A stretch of DNA of 64,000 bases from Streptomyces sp. SW4 (GTDB taxonomy: Bacteria > Actinomycetota > Actinomycetes > Streptomycetales > Streptomycetaceae): contig QKWM01000001.1 in NCBI GenBank assembly GCA_003248315.1, positions 310,001 to 374,000 on the forward strand. Direction: 5' to 3'. Every line of letters starts with the position of its first letter. Within the stretch, counting starts at the first letter, position 1. A model generated the notes under the pieces. That model saw nothing but the letters and a program-made list of their open reading frames with translations, was not told the origin of the DNA and made no database searches. Shown here one piece after another: positions 19,191 through 29,483 of this stretch. A program made the translations under genes and the position numbers.

Positions 19191-20069
19191 TCACAGCAGG
19201 CCGACGGCCGTGTCCACCGCCTGCTCGACGCTGCCCTCGGCCGGGTAGAGCAGCGAGCGGCCGACCACCAGGCCCTGGACGGTGGGCAGGCGCAGCGCCT
19301 TGCGCCAGCGTTCGTAGGCGGCGCCCTGATCGTTCCCCACGTCGCCGCCGAGCAGCACGACCGGCAGGGTGGAGGTCTCCAGGACCGCGCCCATGTCGTC
19401 GGGATCCTCGGTGACCGGCAGCTTCAGCCAGGTGTAGGCGGAGGTGCCGCCCAGGCCGGAGGCGATCGCGATGGACCGGGTCACCGCCTCCGCCGACAGG
19501 TCGTTGCGGACCCGGCCGTCGATCCGCCGGGACAGGAACGGCTCCACGAAGACGGGCAGCCCGCTGGCGGCCATCGCGTCCACGGCCCGGGCCGTGGCCT
19601 CCAGCGTGGCCAGCGAGCCGGGGTCGGCGTAGTCGATGCGCAGCAGCAGCTTGCCCGCGTCGAACCGGAGCCGGACGAGGTCCTCGGCGCGGTGACCGGT
19701 GAAGCGGTCGTCCATCTCGAACGCGGCGCCCGCGAGGCCGCCGCGGTTCATCGAGCCCATGACCACCTTGTTCTCCAGGGCCCCGAGCAGCAGCAGGTCC
19801 TCCAGGACGTCGGCGGTGGCCAGCACGCCGTCGACGCCGGGCCGGGACAGCGCGACGCACAGCCGCTCCAGCAGGTCCGCGCGGTTGGCCATGGCGAGCC
19901 GCCGGTCGCCGACGGCGAGGGCGCCGCGCGCGGGGTGGTCGGCGGCCACGATCATCAGCCGGCCGCTGTCGCCGATCAGCGGGCGGCGGCTGCGCCGGGC
20001 GGCCGCCTCGGCGATGGCCTCCGGGTGCCGGGCTCTGACCGAGGTGAGATCGGGGATGGCGAGGGTCAC
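19191..20069 (-). CDS. Class I aldolase-like protein of the Cgl0158 family
   Basis: 292 residues, TIM-barrel pattern with IVAADHPARGALAVG, NKVVMGSMNRGG, KLLLRIDYAD and LPVVLLGGD. This family occurs in actinobacterial inositol clusters, where the IolJ-type aldolase for 2-deoxy-5-keto-gluconate 6-phosphate is otherwise absent. Position between iolC and iolB supports that role, but the activity is inferred. The GTG at 20069 overlaps the iolC stop (GTGA). Confidence 0.85.
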   Translation of the reverse strand: MTLAIPDLTSVRARHPEAIAEAAARRSRRPLIGDSGRLMIVAADHPARGALAVGDRRLAMANRADLLERLCVALSRPGVDGVLATADVLEDLLLLGALENKVVMGSMNRGGLAGAAFEMDDRFTGHRAEDLVRLRFDAGKLLLRIDYADPGSLATLEATARAVDAMAASGLPVFVEPFLSRRIDGRVRNDLSAEAVTRSIAIASGLGGTSAYTWLKLPVTEDPDDMGAVLETSTLPVVLLGGDVGNDQGAAYERWRKALRLPTVQGLVVGRSLLYPAEGSVEQAVDTAVGLL

Positions 20070-21060
20070 GACGAGGCTCCGTTCCGTCGGGCTCGGGCGA
20101 GGAGGCCGTCGACCTCGTCGGGGGCGGGCATCGCGGAGGAGCAGGCGAGACGGGAGGCGACCAGGGCACCGGCCGCGTTGGCGTACCGCATGGTGCGCTC
20201 CAGGTCCCAGCCGGAGAGCAGGCCGTGGCAGAGGGCACCGCCGAACGCGTCGCCCGCGCCGAGGCCGTTGACCACCTCCACCGGCACCGGCGGCACCTCG
20301 GCCGCCGTCCCGTCCCGGTGCACGGCGAGGACGCCCTTCGGGCCCTGCTTGACGACGGCCAGCTCCACCCCGGCGGCCAGCAGCGCCTCGGCGCAGGCGC
20401 GCGGCTCGCGCAGCCCCGTCGCGATCTCGCACTCGTCGAGGTTGCCGACCGCGACGGTCGCGTGCCGCAGCGCCTCGGCGTAGTGCGGGCGGGCCTGGCC
20501 GGGGTCGGTCCAGAACATGGGACGCCAGTCCAGGTCGAAGACGGTGATGCCGGACTTCGCACGGTGGGCGAGGGCCGCCAGCGTCGTCGTACGGCTCGGC
20601 TCCTCGCTCAGGCCGGTGCCGGTGACCCAGAAGACGCGGGCCGCGCCGATCGCGTCGAGGTCCAGCTCCTCGGGGCGGATCTCCAGGTCCGGGGCCTTGG
20701 GCCGGCGGTAGAAGTACAGCGGGAAGTCGTCCGGCGGGAAGATCTCGCAGAACGTGACGGGGGTGGGGAGGGCGGCGACGGGGGTGACCCAGCGGTCGTC
20801 GACGCCGAACTCCTTCAGCGCACGGTGCAGATAGCCGCCGAAGGGATCGTCGCCGGTGCGGGTGATCACGGCGGTCCTGCGGCCGAGCCGGGCCGCGGCG
20901 ACCGCCACGTTGGCGGCCGAGCCGCCCAGGAACTTGCCGAAGGTCTCCACCTCGGCGAGGGGTACGCCCGTCTGCAGGGGTAGAGATCGACCCCGATCCG
21001 GCCCATCGTGATCAGGTCGAACCGCTGTGCCGACCGGGCTGACTCGGCTGCCTGAGACAT
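20066..21060 (-). CDS. iolC: 5-dehydro-2-deoxygluconokinase
   Basis: About 331 residues after repair. PfkB sugar kinase: N-terminal GRIGVDLYP, the GGSAANVAVAAARLG signature and the C-terminal anion hole and catalytic Asp in GLGAGDAFGGALCHG. It phosphorylates 2-deoxy-5-keto-gluconate. One frame break near 20982 (CCCC run). The ATG at 21060 is set by CAAGGAGCG upstream. It is the first gene of the minus-strand operon, so the promoter at 21130-21150 drives all four genes. Confidence 0.92.
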
Positions 21061-21128
21061 GTACGACGCTCCTTGAGGGGGCTGGGCGGGGCCTGCCGAC
21101 TCCCAGGTGTAGGACCGCGGGACCGACA

Positions 21129-21194
21129 CTGTCAATACTTTGTACTTACATTCGGACTAGCTCGTGAAATGATGTCTTAACAAAGTATTGACAG
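21129..21194. promoter_or_regulatory. Divergent iol promoters with paired inverted operators
   Basis: TGTCAATACTTTG (21130-21142) and CAAAGTATTGACA (21181-21193) are perfect 13-bp inverted copies. Read outwards, each ends in TTGACA, a consensus -35 box: one points to the importer genes (TTGTAT 17 bases on), the other to iolC (TACACC 18 bases on). The similarity extends to 22-base elements sharing about 18 positions. A regulator bound to both elements would block both -35 boxes. The LacI-type protein encoded at 27148 is a candidate. Confidence 0.8.
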
Positions 21195-21284
21195 CGGGCG
21201 TCCCACGGACTTGTATCCGGTCCCAGCGCAAAGCCGTCTCCTCTCGGCACACGGCTCCCCGTCGCACAGTGAGGTGCAGCAACG

Positions 21285-22305
21285 ATGGACCGCTCTTCGC
21301 ACGCCCGCTCCCGCAGACTCGCCCCGCCGTGGCCCTCGCCGCGGCGGCGGCCCTGACCCTCGCCGGCTGCTCCAGCGGCTCCGGGGCAAGAAGGCCGACG
21401 AGGAGGGAGGCCCGGGCGGCTCCGCGGGCAGGGCGACCACCCCTCGGATGAAGGTCGCCCTGGTCACCCACCAGGCACCCGGCGACACCTTCTGGGACAT
21501 CGTCCGCAAGGGCGCCGAGGCCGCCGCCGCCAAGGACAACGTCGAGCTGATCTACTCCGCCGACCCCAACGCCGGCAACCAGGCCAACCTGGTGCAGAAC
21601 GCCATCGACCAGAAGGTCGACGGCATCGCCGTCACCCTCGCCAAGCCCGACGCCCTGCGCAGCGTCATCGGCAAGGCCGAACGGGCCGGCATACCCGTCG
21701 TCGGCCTCAACTCCGGCCTCGCCGACTGGAAGAAGCTCGGCCTGCTGGAGTTCTTCGGCCAGGACGAGAGCGTGGCGGGCGAGGCGTTCGGCAGGAAGCT
21801 CAACGAGGTCGGCGCCGAGAAGGCCGTCTGCGTCATCCACGAACAGGGCAACGTCGGCCTCACCCAGCGCTGCGACGGCGTGAAGAAGACCTTCGAGGGC
21901 AGCATCGAGAACCTCTACGTCAACGGCACCGACATGCCGTCCGTGAAGTCGACCATCACCGCCAAACTCAAGCAGGACGGCGGCATCGACCACGTCGTCA
22001 CGCTGGGCGCGCCGTTCGCCATGACGGCGGTGCAGTCGGCCGACGAGACCGGCGGCACCGCCAAGGTCGCCACCTTCGACCTCAACAAGGAGCTGACCGG
22101 CGCCATCCGGAAGGGCGACATCGAGTTCGCCGTCGACCAGCAGCCCTACCTCCAGGGCTACCTGGCCGTCGACGGCCTGTGGCTCTACGAGAACAACGGC
22201 AACTACAGCGGCGGCGGGGAGCAGCCGGTGCTCACCGGCCCGGCCTTCGTCGACAAGTCCAACGTCGAGCGGATCTCGCGGTTCGCCGCGAAGGGCACCC
22301 GGTGA
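21285..22305 (+). CDS. Sugar ABC transporter substrate-binding lipoprotein (inositol type inferred)
   Basis: About 340 residues after repair. A signal peptide with RR, a hydrophobic ALAAAAALTL core and lipobox LAGC is visible once two single-base losses (near 21325 and 21385) are restored. The mature part is a type 1 periplasmic binding fold (MKVALVTHQAPGDTFWD, VDGIAVTLAKP, ATFDLNKELTGAI, EFAVDQQPYLQGYLA). ATG 21285 has GAGGTG upstream. It would be anchored outside the membrane and deliver sugar to the permease encoded next. Substrate is inferred from the iol context. Confidence 0.87.
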
Positions 22306-23379
22306 TGAGCATGTCCCAGCAGGCCGCACCGGCGGTGACCCGGCCGCCGGCCCCCGGCCCCGGCCCCTCGGACGGACGCACCCGGCGGCGCCCCGCGGCG
22401 CTCCGGCTGCTCGCCCGCCCGAGGTCGGGGTCTTCTTCGGCGCCCTCGCCGTCCTGGTGTTCTTCCTGATCGCCGCCCCACCGTCCGCGAGGGCGGGGCC
22501 ATGGCGACGGTCCTCTACCAGTCGTCCACCATCGGCCTCATGGCGCTGCCCGTGGCGCTGCTGATGATCGGCGGGGAGTTCGACCTGTCGTCCGGCGTCG
22601 CCGTGGTCACCTCCGCGCTGACCGCGAGCATGCTCAGCTACCAGCTCACCCTGAACGTCTGGACGGGCGTCCTCACCGCCCTCGTGGTCTCCCTCGCCGT
22701 CGGCGCGTTCAACGGCTGGATGCTGGTGCGGACCGGACTGCCGAGCTTCCTCGTCACCCTCGGCACCTTCCTGATCCTCCAGGGCGTCAACCTCGCCGTG
22801 ACCAAGCTCGTCACCGGCAACGTCGCCACCGACGACATCAGCGACATGGACGGCTTCGGGCAGGCGCGGGCGCTGTTCGCCTCCTCGTTCGACGTCGGCG
22901 GCGTCCAGGTGAAGATCACCGTGGTGTGGTGGCTGGTCTTCGCCGCGCTCGCCACCTGGGTGCTGCTGCGCACCAGGTACGGCAACTGGGTCTTCGCCGT
23001 CGGCGGCGACAAGGACAGCGCCCGGGCCGTCGGCGTCCCGGTGACCTTCACCAAGATCTCCCTGTTCATGCTGGTCGGCTTCGGCGCCTGGTTCGTCGGC
23101 ATGCACCAGCTGTTCTCCTTCAACACCGTGCAGTCCGGCGAGGGCGTCGGCCAGGAGCTGATCTACATCGCCGCGGCCGTCATCGGCGGCTGCCTGCTCA
23201 CCGGCGGCTACGGCTCCGCCATCGGCCCCGTCTTCGGCGCCTTCATGTTCGGCATGGTGAACCAGGGCATCGTCTACGCCGGATGGAACCCCGACTGGTT
23301 CAAGGCCTTCCTCGGCGTGATGCTGCTCGGTGCCGTCCTCGTCAATCTGTGGGTCCGCAGCACGGCGGCCAGGAGGTGA
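22305..23379 (+). CDS. Sugar ABC transporter permease (RbsC/XylH type)
   Basis: About 358 residues after repair. A Pro-rich N-terminal tail is followed by about ten membrane helices, with [16 protein letters not shown], the family loop near [11 protein letters not shown] and [15 protein letters not shown]. Two single-base losses (near 22420 and 22478) break the N-terminal part; the rest is open from 22501. Start ATG at 22305 overlaps the stop of the binding protein. It forms the channel of the importer. Confidence 0.9.
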
Positions 23380-23384
23380 TCGCG

Positions 23385-24314
23385 ATGTCCGGCACTCCCG
23401 GGGACCGGCCCTCGTCGAACTGCGCGGCGCCGGCAAGTCCTACGGCACCGTCCGCGCCCTGCACGGCGTCGACCTCGCCGTCCACGCCGGACGGGTGACC
23501 TGCGTGCTCGGCGACAACGGCGCCGGCAAGTCCACCCTCATCAAGATCGTCTCCGGGCTGCACCAGCACACCGAGGGCGAGTTCCTCGTCGACGGCGAAC
23601 CGGTCCGCTTCACCACCCCGCGCGAGGCCCTGGACCGCGGCATCGCCACCGTCTACCAGGACCTCGCCACCGTCCCGCTGATGCCCGTGTGGCGGAACTT
23701 CTTCCTCGGGTCCGAGCTGACCAAAGGCCCCTGGCCGTTCCGGCGCCTCGACATCGCCCGCATGAAGAAGACCGCGGACGAGGAACTGCGCAACATGGGC
23801 ATCGTCCTGGACGACCTGGAGCAGCCCATCGGCACCCTCTCCGGCGGGCAGCGCCAGTGCGTCGCGATCGCCCGCGCCGTCCACTTCGGCGCCCGCGTCC
23901 TCATCCTCGACGAGCCGACCGCCGCCCTCGGCGTCAAACAGTCCGGCGTGGTCCTGAAGTACATCGCCGCCGCCCGCGACCGCGGCCTCGGCGTCATCTT
24001 CATCACCCACAACCCGCACCACGCCTTCATGGTCGGCGACCACTTCGGCGTGCTGCGCCTGGGCACCCTGGAGCTGTCCGCCGACCGCGGGGAGATCACG
24101 CTGGAGGAACTGACCAACCACATGGCCGGGGGCGCCGAGCTCGCCGCCCTCCGGCACGAGCTGGCCCAGGTCGGCGGCGTCGACGTGGAGCAGCTCCCGG
24201 AGGAGCCCGGGCTGTCCGGGAACCGGCCGCCACGCCCGTGCCGCCGGCCGGGCCCGCGTCACCGGCCGCGCCCGCCGTCCCCGCCCGCCCGAACGGACCG
24301 AAGGGAAGTCCTGA
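23385..24314 (+). CDS. Sugar ABC transporter ATPase, single-domain
   Basis: About 310 residues after repair. Walker [14 protein letters not shown]-loop YQDLATVP, signature [12 protein letters not shown], Walker [13 protein letters not shown] and switch histidine in FITHN. Monosaccharide importers often use a fused double ATPase; this one has a single domain and so would act as a dimer. An ideal AGGAGGTGAT ribosome site precedes ATG 23385. Three single-base losses: one near 23400 and two in the Pro/Ala-rich tail after 24215. The stop at 24312 is inferred from the position of the next start. Confidence 0.9.
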
Positions 24315-24315
24315 C

Positions 24316-25215
24316 ATGCCCCCTGCCCTCGACCGCATCCGGGTCGGCTCCGCCCCGACTCCTGGGGCGTCTGGTTCCCCGACGACCCGCGGCAGGTGCC
24401 CTGGGAACGCTTCCTGGACGAGGTGGCCGAGGCCGGGTACTCCTGGATCGAACTCGGCCCCTACGGCTACCTGCCACCGACCCCGCCGGCTCACCGACGA
24501 GGTGGACCGGCGCGGCCTCAAGGTCTGCGCCGGCACCGTCTTCTGCGGCCTGCACCGCGGCCCCGCCGAGTGGGACGCCGCCTGGGAGCAGGTCGGCCGG
24601 GTCGCCGCGCTCACCCAGGCCATGGGCGCCCGGCACCTCGTCGTCATCCCCTCCTTCTGGCGGGACGACAAGACCGCCGAGATCCTGGAGCCCCCCGAGC
24701 TGACCGCCGAGCAGTGGGCCCACCTGACCAAGGGCATGGAGCGGCTCGGCCACGAGGTCAGGGAGAGCTACGGCCTGGACATCGTCGTCCACCCGCACGC
24801 CGACACCCACATCGACACCGAGGAGCACGTCGAGCGGTTCCTCGACTCCACCGACTCCGATCTCGTCAACCTCTGCCTGGACACCGGCCACTACGCCTAC
24901 TGCGGCGGCGACAGCGTCAAGCTGATCGAGACCTACGGCGAGCGCATCGGCTACCTGCACCTCAAGCAGGTCGACCCGCAGATCCTCGCCGAGGTCACCG
25001 CGGGCGGCGTGCCGTTCGGGCCGGCCGTGGCGCGGGGCGTGATGTGCGAGCCGCCGGGCGGGGTGCCGGAGCTGGAGCCGGTGCTCGCCGCCGCCCAGCG
25101 GCTCGGCGTGGACCTGTTCGCGATCGTCGAGCAGGACATGTACCCGTGCGAGCCGGACGAGCCGCTGCCCATCGCCGTCCGCACCCGCAGGTTCCTGCGC
25201 TCCTGCGGCGCCTGA
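24316..25215 (+). CDS. Sugar phosphate isomerase/epimerase, IolE/IolI-like
   Basis: About 300 residues after repair. AP endonuclease-like TIM barrel with metal-binding positions in [42 protein letters not shown] and IVEQDMYP. In inositol clusters such proteins are 2-keto-myo-inositol dehydratase (IolE) or isomerase (IolI). No other iolE is seen here, so the dehydratase is the likelier role. Three losses are clustered in the first 180 bases (near 24358, 24473 and 24488). Confidence 0.82.
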   Translation: MPPALDRIRVGSAPTPGASGSPTTRGRCPGNASWTRWPRPGTPGSNSAPTATCHRPRRLTDEVDRRGLKVCAGTVFCGLHRGPAEWDAAWEQVGRVAALTQAMGARHLVVIPSFWRDDKTAEILEPPELTAEQWAHLTKGMERLGHEVRESYGLDIVVHPHADTHIDTEEHVERFLDSTDSDLVNLCLDTGHYAYCGGDSVKLIETYGERIGYLHLKQVDPQILAEVTAGGVPFGPAVARGVMCEPPGGVPELEPVLAAAQRLGVDLFAIVEQDMYPCEPDEPLPIAVRTRRFLRSCGA

Positions 25216-25218
25216 CCC

Positions 25219-25308
25219 CGGGCCCCTCGTCCGGCAGGGCGGCCGACTCCCGGGCCCGTCGCCCGCCGGGCGGTCGACTCCCGGGCCCGTCGCCCGGCAG
25301 GGCGGCCC
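25219..25308 (+). repeat. Degenerate 31-32-bp tandem repeat, three copies
   Basis: Units beginning CGGGCCC and ending CGACTCC recur with a 31-32-bp period between the isomerase stop and the terminator. The third copy is incomplete. No coding role is apparent. Confidence 0.6.
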
Positions 25309-25353
25309 GCCGGAGCGGCCGTGCGCGAGCCCGCACGGCCGCTCCGGCGGGCC
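25304..25353 (+). terminator. Strong terminator of the importer operon
   Basis: A perfect 22-bp stem (left arm 25304-25325, right arm 25332-25353) closes a six-base loop. It is followed by TTGTC and no long T-run, as is common in Streptomyces. Confidence 0.88.
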
Positions 25354-25416
25354 GTTGTCAGTGGTGCGCGCTAGCGTGCTGAGCACCGGCACCTCGTCCC
25401 GATCCGGGAGGCAGTC

Positions 25417-25828
25417 ATGAGCTCGCGTCTCAACCCCTACATCAGCTTCGACGGCGACGCCCGGCAGGCGATGGAGTTCTACGAGCAGGTCTTCGGCGGC
25501 ACGCTGCGGATGAACACCTTCGCCGAGTTCGGCATGGCCGACGGCCCGCAGGCCGACAAGATCATGCACGCCATGCTGGAGACCCGAGCGGCTTCACCCT
25601 GATGGCCTCCGACACCCCGCCCGGGATGGAGCACAAGCCGGGCAACAACATCGCCGTGAGCCTCAGCGGCGACGACGACGCCGAGCTGCGCGGCTACTGG
25701 AGAAGCTGTCCGACGGCGGCACCGTCACCGTGCCGCTGGAGAAGCAGATGTGGGGCGACGTCTTCGGCATGTGCACGGACCGGTTCGGCATCTCCTGGAT
25801 GGTCGACATCGGCGAGCCGGCGAGCTGA
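25417..25828 (+). CDS. VOC superfamily protein (PhnB/glyoxalase-like)
   Basis: About 137 residues after repair. Two beta-alpha-beta-beta-beta modules: YISFDGDARQAMEFYEQVFGG and the later VTVPLEKQMWGDVFGMCTDRFGISW. The PhnB-like subgroup has no single assigned reaction. GGGAGG lies before ATG 25417. Two frame breaks (near 25588 and 25698) are single-base losses. It is separated from the iol importer by a terminator and is probably independent. Confidence 0.85.
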
Positions 25829-25833
25829 CCCGC

Positions 25834-25883
25834 AGCCCGCACAGCCCGCACAGCCCGCACAGCCCGCACAGCCCGCACAGCCC
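25834..25883 (+). repeat. 9-bp microsatellite AGCCCGCAC, 5.5 copies
   Basis: Five exact units and a half unit directly follow the VOC gene stop. The copy number may vary between strains by slippage. Confidence 0.9.
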
Positions 25884-25923
25884 TCCGGCCCGGCGGCCGG
25901 GCCCCGGCCCCCGCCCGGGCCGC

Positions 25924-26927
25924 TCAGTCGCGCCGCACCTCCGCCGGTGTCACCGGGCGGTGCTCGCGCAGCGACAGCGTGCACGCCTCGGCGATCCAGC
26001 CCGCCTCCAGCGCGTCCTCGACCGTGCAGGGCGAGGGCCGCACACCGGCGACGACCTCGGTGAACGCGGTGAGCTCGGCGCGGTAGGCGGCGGCGAAGCG
26101 GTCCATGAAGAACTCGTGCGGAGGACCGGCCGGGAAGTCCACGCCGGGCTCCGCCGACCGCAGCGGCAGCCGGTCGTCCAGGCCGACGGCGAGGGAGTCG
26201 GCGAAGCCGTGCAGCTCCATCCGGACGTCGTAGCCCCGCGCGTTGTGCCGGCTGTTGGAGACCACGGCGAGCGTCCCGTCGTCCAGGGTGAGGACCGCGC
26301 CGGTGGTGTCGGCGTCGCCCGCCTCCCGGATGTAGCCGGCGCCGCGGTTGCCGCCGGCGGCGTACACCTCGGTCACCTCGCGGCCCGTCACCCAGCGGAC
26401 GGCGTCGAAGTCGTGCACCGCGCAGTCCCGGAAGATGCCGCCGGACGCGGCGATGTACGCGGCCGGCGGGGGCGCCGGGTCCAGCGTCGTCGACCGCACG
26501 GTGTGCAGCCTGCCCAGCTCCCCGGCGCGCACCGCGTCCCGGGCGGCGGCGAAGCCCGCGTCGAAGCGGCGGTGGAAACCGATCTGCACCGGCACGTCGC
26601 GGCCGGCGACCGCCTTGAGCACCTCGACGCCCTCCGCCATGGTGCGGGCGACCGGCTTCTCGCAGAAGACGGGGACGCCGGCGTCCACGGCGGCGGTGAT
26701 GAGCGCCGGGTGGGCGTCGGTCGCCGCGGCGACCACGACGCCGTCCACGCCGGCGGCCAGCAGCGCCTCGGGGAGCCGGCGATCTCGGCGCCGAACCTGG
26801 CGACGGCGGCCTCGGCCGCGTCCGCGGACGGGTCGGCGACTACGAGGGACTCGACGACGTCGAGACCGGAGAGGGTGCCGGCGTGGAAGGCGCCGATGCG
26901 GCCGAGGCCCAGGATTCCGATGCGCAT
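25924..26927 (-). CDS. iolG: Inositol 2-dehydrogenase (Gfo/Idh/MocA family)
   Basis: About 335 residues after repair. Rossmann motif GILGLGRIGAFHAGTL, catalytic Lys in FCEKPVARTM, and the C-terminal GIFRDCAVHDFDAVRWVTG with the Asp-His pair typical of myo-inositol dehydrogenases. It oxidises inositol to 2-keto-myo-inositol, the first step of the pathway encoded at 16-25 kb. One frame break near 26780. ATG 26927 with AAGGAGC upstream. It is divergent from a LacI regulator. Confidence 0.85.
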
Positions 26928-27082
26928 GAGCTTCGCTGCTCCTTGGTTCTGTCCTCGAACGCCGGAGTGCTCGAGGGAGGGTGCTGCCCGGTGCGGGCGG
27001 GACGGGCGAGGCGGGTCTGGCGGGACGGGCGAGGAAGCGGTCAGGACGAACGGGGTCGGTGAGCGCCGGGGCCCTGTCATTC

Positions 27083-27094
27083 TTGTCAGCACAA
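27083..27094. promoter_or_regulatory. Candidate operator between iolG and lacI-type gene
   Basis: TTGT-CAGC-ACAA is a short perfect dyad in the 220-base divergent region. It may be the site of the adjacent regulator. It differs from the operators at 21129, so one protein binding both is not shown. Confidence 0.35.
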
Positions 27095-27147
27095 ACCCCT
27101 CGAACAATCGGCAGCGGGCCGTCAAAAACCCCTCAAGGAGCCGCCGT

Positions 27148-28180
27148 ATGGGCCATCCGTTCCCCTCCGGGAGATCGCGCGGCAGGCCGGGCTGAGCGAG
27201 GCCACCGTGGACCGGGTCCTCAACGGCCGCGGCGGGGTGCGGCCGAGCACGGCGCAGGAGGTGCACCGGGCCATCGCCGAGCTGGACCGGCAGCGCACCC
27301 AGGTCCGCCTCGTCGGCCGCACGTTCATGGTGGACATCGTGATGCAGGCACCGGAGCGGTTCACCACCGCCGTACGGGCGGCGCTGGAGGCCGAACTGCC
27401 GTCCCTGCAGCCGGCCGTGGTGCGCTCCCGGTTCCACTTCCGGCAGACCGGCCCGGTCGAGGACCTGGTGCGCACCCTGGACCGGATCGCCCGGCGCGGC
27501 TCCCAGGGCGTGATCCTCAAGGCCCCGGACGTCCCCGAGACGACCGCCGCCGTGGCCCGGCTCGCGGCGGCCGGCATCCCGGTCGTGACCCTGGTGACCG
27601 ACCTGCCGGCCGGCGCCCGCGTCGCCTACGTCGGCATCGACAACCGGGCGGCGGGCGCCACCGCCGCGTATCTCACCGGACAGTGGCTCGGCGACCGCCC
27701 CGGCAACGTGCTGACCAGCCTCAGCAGCGGGTTCTTCCGCAACGAGGAGGAACGCGAGATGGGCTTCCGCGGTGTCATGCGGGCCCACCACCCGCAGCGC
27801 ACGCTGGTCGAGATCACCGGGGCCAGGGCCTGGACGCCACCCAGTACGACCTGGTCCGCGCGGCCCTGGAACGCGATCCGGAGATCCGGGCCGTGTACTC
27901 GATCGGCGGCGGCAACGTCGCCACGCTGCGGGCCTTCGCCGACCTGGGCCGCACCTGCGCCGTCTTCGTCGCCCACGACCTCGACCACGACAACGTCCGC
28001 CTGCTGCGCGAGCACCGGCTCTCCGCCGTGCTCCACCACGACCTGCGCCGGGACCTGCGCGAGGCCTGCCACGCCGTGATGCGCGCCCACGGCGCCCTGC
28101 CGCCCGCCGGGCCGGTGCCGCCGTCCGCGATCCAGGTGGTCACGCCGTACAACATGCCGCCGTGGGCGACGGCCGTGTGA
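27148..28180 (+). CDS. LacI-family transcriptional regulator
   Basis: About 344 residues after repair. N-terminal helix-turn-helix REIARQAGLSEATVDRVLNG, then a periplasmic-binding-like sensor (VGIDNRAAGATAAYLTGQW, YSIGGGNVATLRAF). ATG 27148 with CAAGGAG. Two single-base losses (near 27167 and 27832). Divergent from iolG and close to the iol operons, it probably senses inositol or a derivative. It is convergent with the next gene, 18 bases apart. Confidence 0.88.
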
Positions 28181-28198
28181 CCCGCGCCGGCCGGCCCC

Positions 28199-29362
28199 TC
28201 ACGCCCCCGCGTCCACGTCCACCCAGGAGCCGCTGGCCGCCGACCGCGCCATCGCGTCCAGCACCTCCGCCGCGCGCACGGCGTCGCGCAGCGTGGCCCC
28301 GTACGGGGTGCCCTCGGCGACGGAACGCAGGAAGCGGTAGGCCTCCACGACCTTCAGGTCGTCGTAGCCCATGGCGTTGGCGGCGCCCGGCTGGAAGGCG
28401 GCGAACTCGCCGTGCCCGGGGCCGGCGTACACCGTGCACACCGGCTGATCCTGGTACGACGTGCCCCGGCTGACGCCCAGTTCGTTCATGCGCCGGAAGT
28501 CCCAGAACACCGCGCCCCGGGTGCCGTGCACCTCGAATCCGTACGCGTTCTGCTCGCCCACCGACACCCTGCTGGCCTCCAGGACGCCGCGGGCCCCGGA
28601 GGCGAAGCGGAGCAGGCAGCCGACGTAGTCCTCGTTCTCCACCGGACCCGGCTCGCCGCCCGCGGCGCGGGCGTGCCCCGCGGTGGCCGCGGCCGGCCGG
28701 GCCCGCCACGGCAGGAAGACCGCCGTGTCCGCGGTCAGCGACGCGATGTCGCCCAGCAGGAACCGGGCCAGGTCCGCGCCGTGCGAGGCCAGGTCGCCGA
28801 GGACGCCGCTGCCGCCGCGCTGCCGCTCGTACCGCCAGGTCAGTGCGGACTCGGGGTGCGCCGCGTAGTCGCTGAACAGCCGGATCCGGACATGGGTGAC
28901 GGTGCCGATCTCGCCCGAGGCGATCAGGTCGCGGGCCGCCTCCACGGCGGGCGCGTTGCGGTAGTTGAAGCCGACCGCGCCCTGCACGCCCGCCGCGGCG
29001 ACCGCACCGGCGACCGCGCGGGCGTCCTCGGCGGACAGGCCCACCGGCTTCTCGATCCACAGGTGCTTGCCGGCCTCGGCCATGGCGACGCCGATCTCGC
29101 GGTGCAGGAAGTTCGGCGCGGTGACGCTGACGGCCCGCACCCGCGGATCGGCGGCCACCTCGCGCCAGTCGCGGGCCGTCGAGGCGAACCCGAACTGCTC
29201 GGCGGCCGCCTCGGCCCGGCCGGGCACCTCGTCGGCGACGGCCACCAGCTCCGGGCGCAGCGGCAGCTGCGGATAGTGGTGCCGCACCCGGGCGTAGGCC
29301 TGGGTGTGCACCCGGCCCATCCAGCCGAACCCGACGACGGCGACACCGAGCACATCCACCAT
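28199..29362 (-). CDS. Gfo/Idh/MocA family oxidoreductase
   Basis: 387 residues, continuous. GVAVVGFGWMGRVHTQAY Rossmann motif and catalytic Lys in LWIEKPVGLSAE, with the GVLGDLASHGADLARFLLG pattern of the C-terminal domain. An NAD(P)-dependent sugar or inositol dehydrogenase; substrate unknown. ATG 29362 is chosen because homology starts there and a palindromic operator lies just upstream. It is divergent from its probable regulator at 29484. Confidence 0.85.
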   Translation of the reverse strand: MVDVLGVAVVGFGWMGRVHTQAYARVRHHYPQLPLRPELVAVADEVPGRAEAAAEQFGFASTARDWREVAADPRVRAVSVTAPNFLHREIGVAMAEAGKHLWIEKPVGLSAEDARAVAGAVAAAGVQGAVGFNYRNAPAVEAARDLIASGEIGTVTHVRIRLFSDYAAHPESALTWRYERQRGGSGVLGDLASHGADLARFLLGDIASLTADTAVFLPWRARPAAATAGHARAAGGEPGPVENEDYVGCLLRFASGARGVLEASRVSVGEQNAYGFEVHGTRGAVFWDFRRMNELGVSRGTSYQDQPVCTVYAGPGHGEFAAFQPGAANAMGYDDLKVVEAYRFLRSVAEGTPYGATLRDAVRAAEVLDAMARSAASGSWVDVDAGA

Positions 29363-29374
29363 GAGAGCCCTTGT

Positions 29375-29386
29375 TGGACCGGTCCA
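29375..29386. promoter_or_regulatory. Operator 1 of the 29.4-kb LacI regulator
   Basis: TGGACCGGTCCA is a perfect 12-bp palindrome with the central CG typical of LacI-family sites, 13 bases before the oxidoreductase start. A near copy lies at 29468. Confidence 0.8.
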
Positions 29387-29467
29387 CAACGCTGTCCGCC
29401 CACCCTGGGCGGCCCGCATCGGCACTGTCAAGCATCCGCGGGGGCTTTGACAGGGCAGCCGAGGTCA

Positions 29468-29479
29468 TGGAACGGTCCA
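29468..29479. promoter_or_regulatory. Operator 2 of the 29.4-kb LacI regulator
   Basis: TGGAACGGTCCA, one base different from operator 1, ends four bases before the regulator's ATG and would allow autorepression. TTGACA at 29447 is a candidate -35 box for this gene. CTGTCAA and TTGACAG form a further inverted pair across the divergent region. Confidence 0.75.
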
Positions 29480-29483
29480 CGGC

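Noticed and set aside
21188..21451. A separate small lipoprotein gene
   Set aside because: Its lipobox segment joins the binding protein when two lost bases are restored.
25834..25883. CRISPR-like array
   Set aside because: The 9-bp units are directly adjacent without spacers; a microsatellite.
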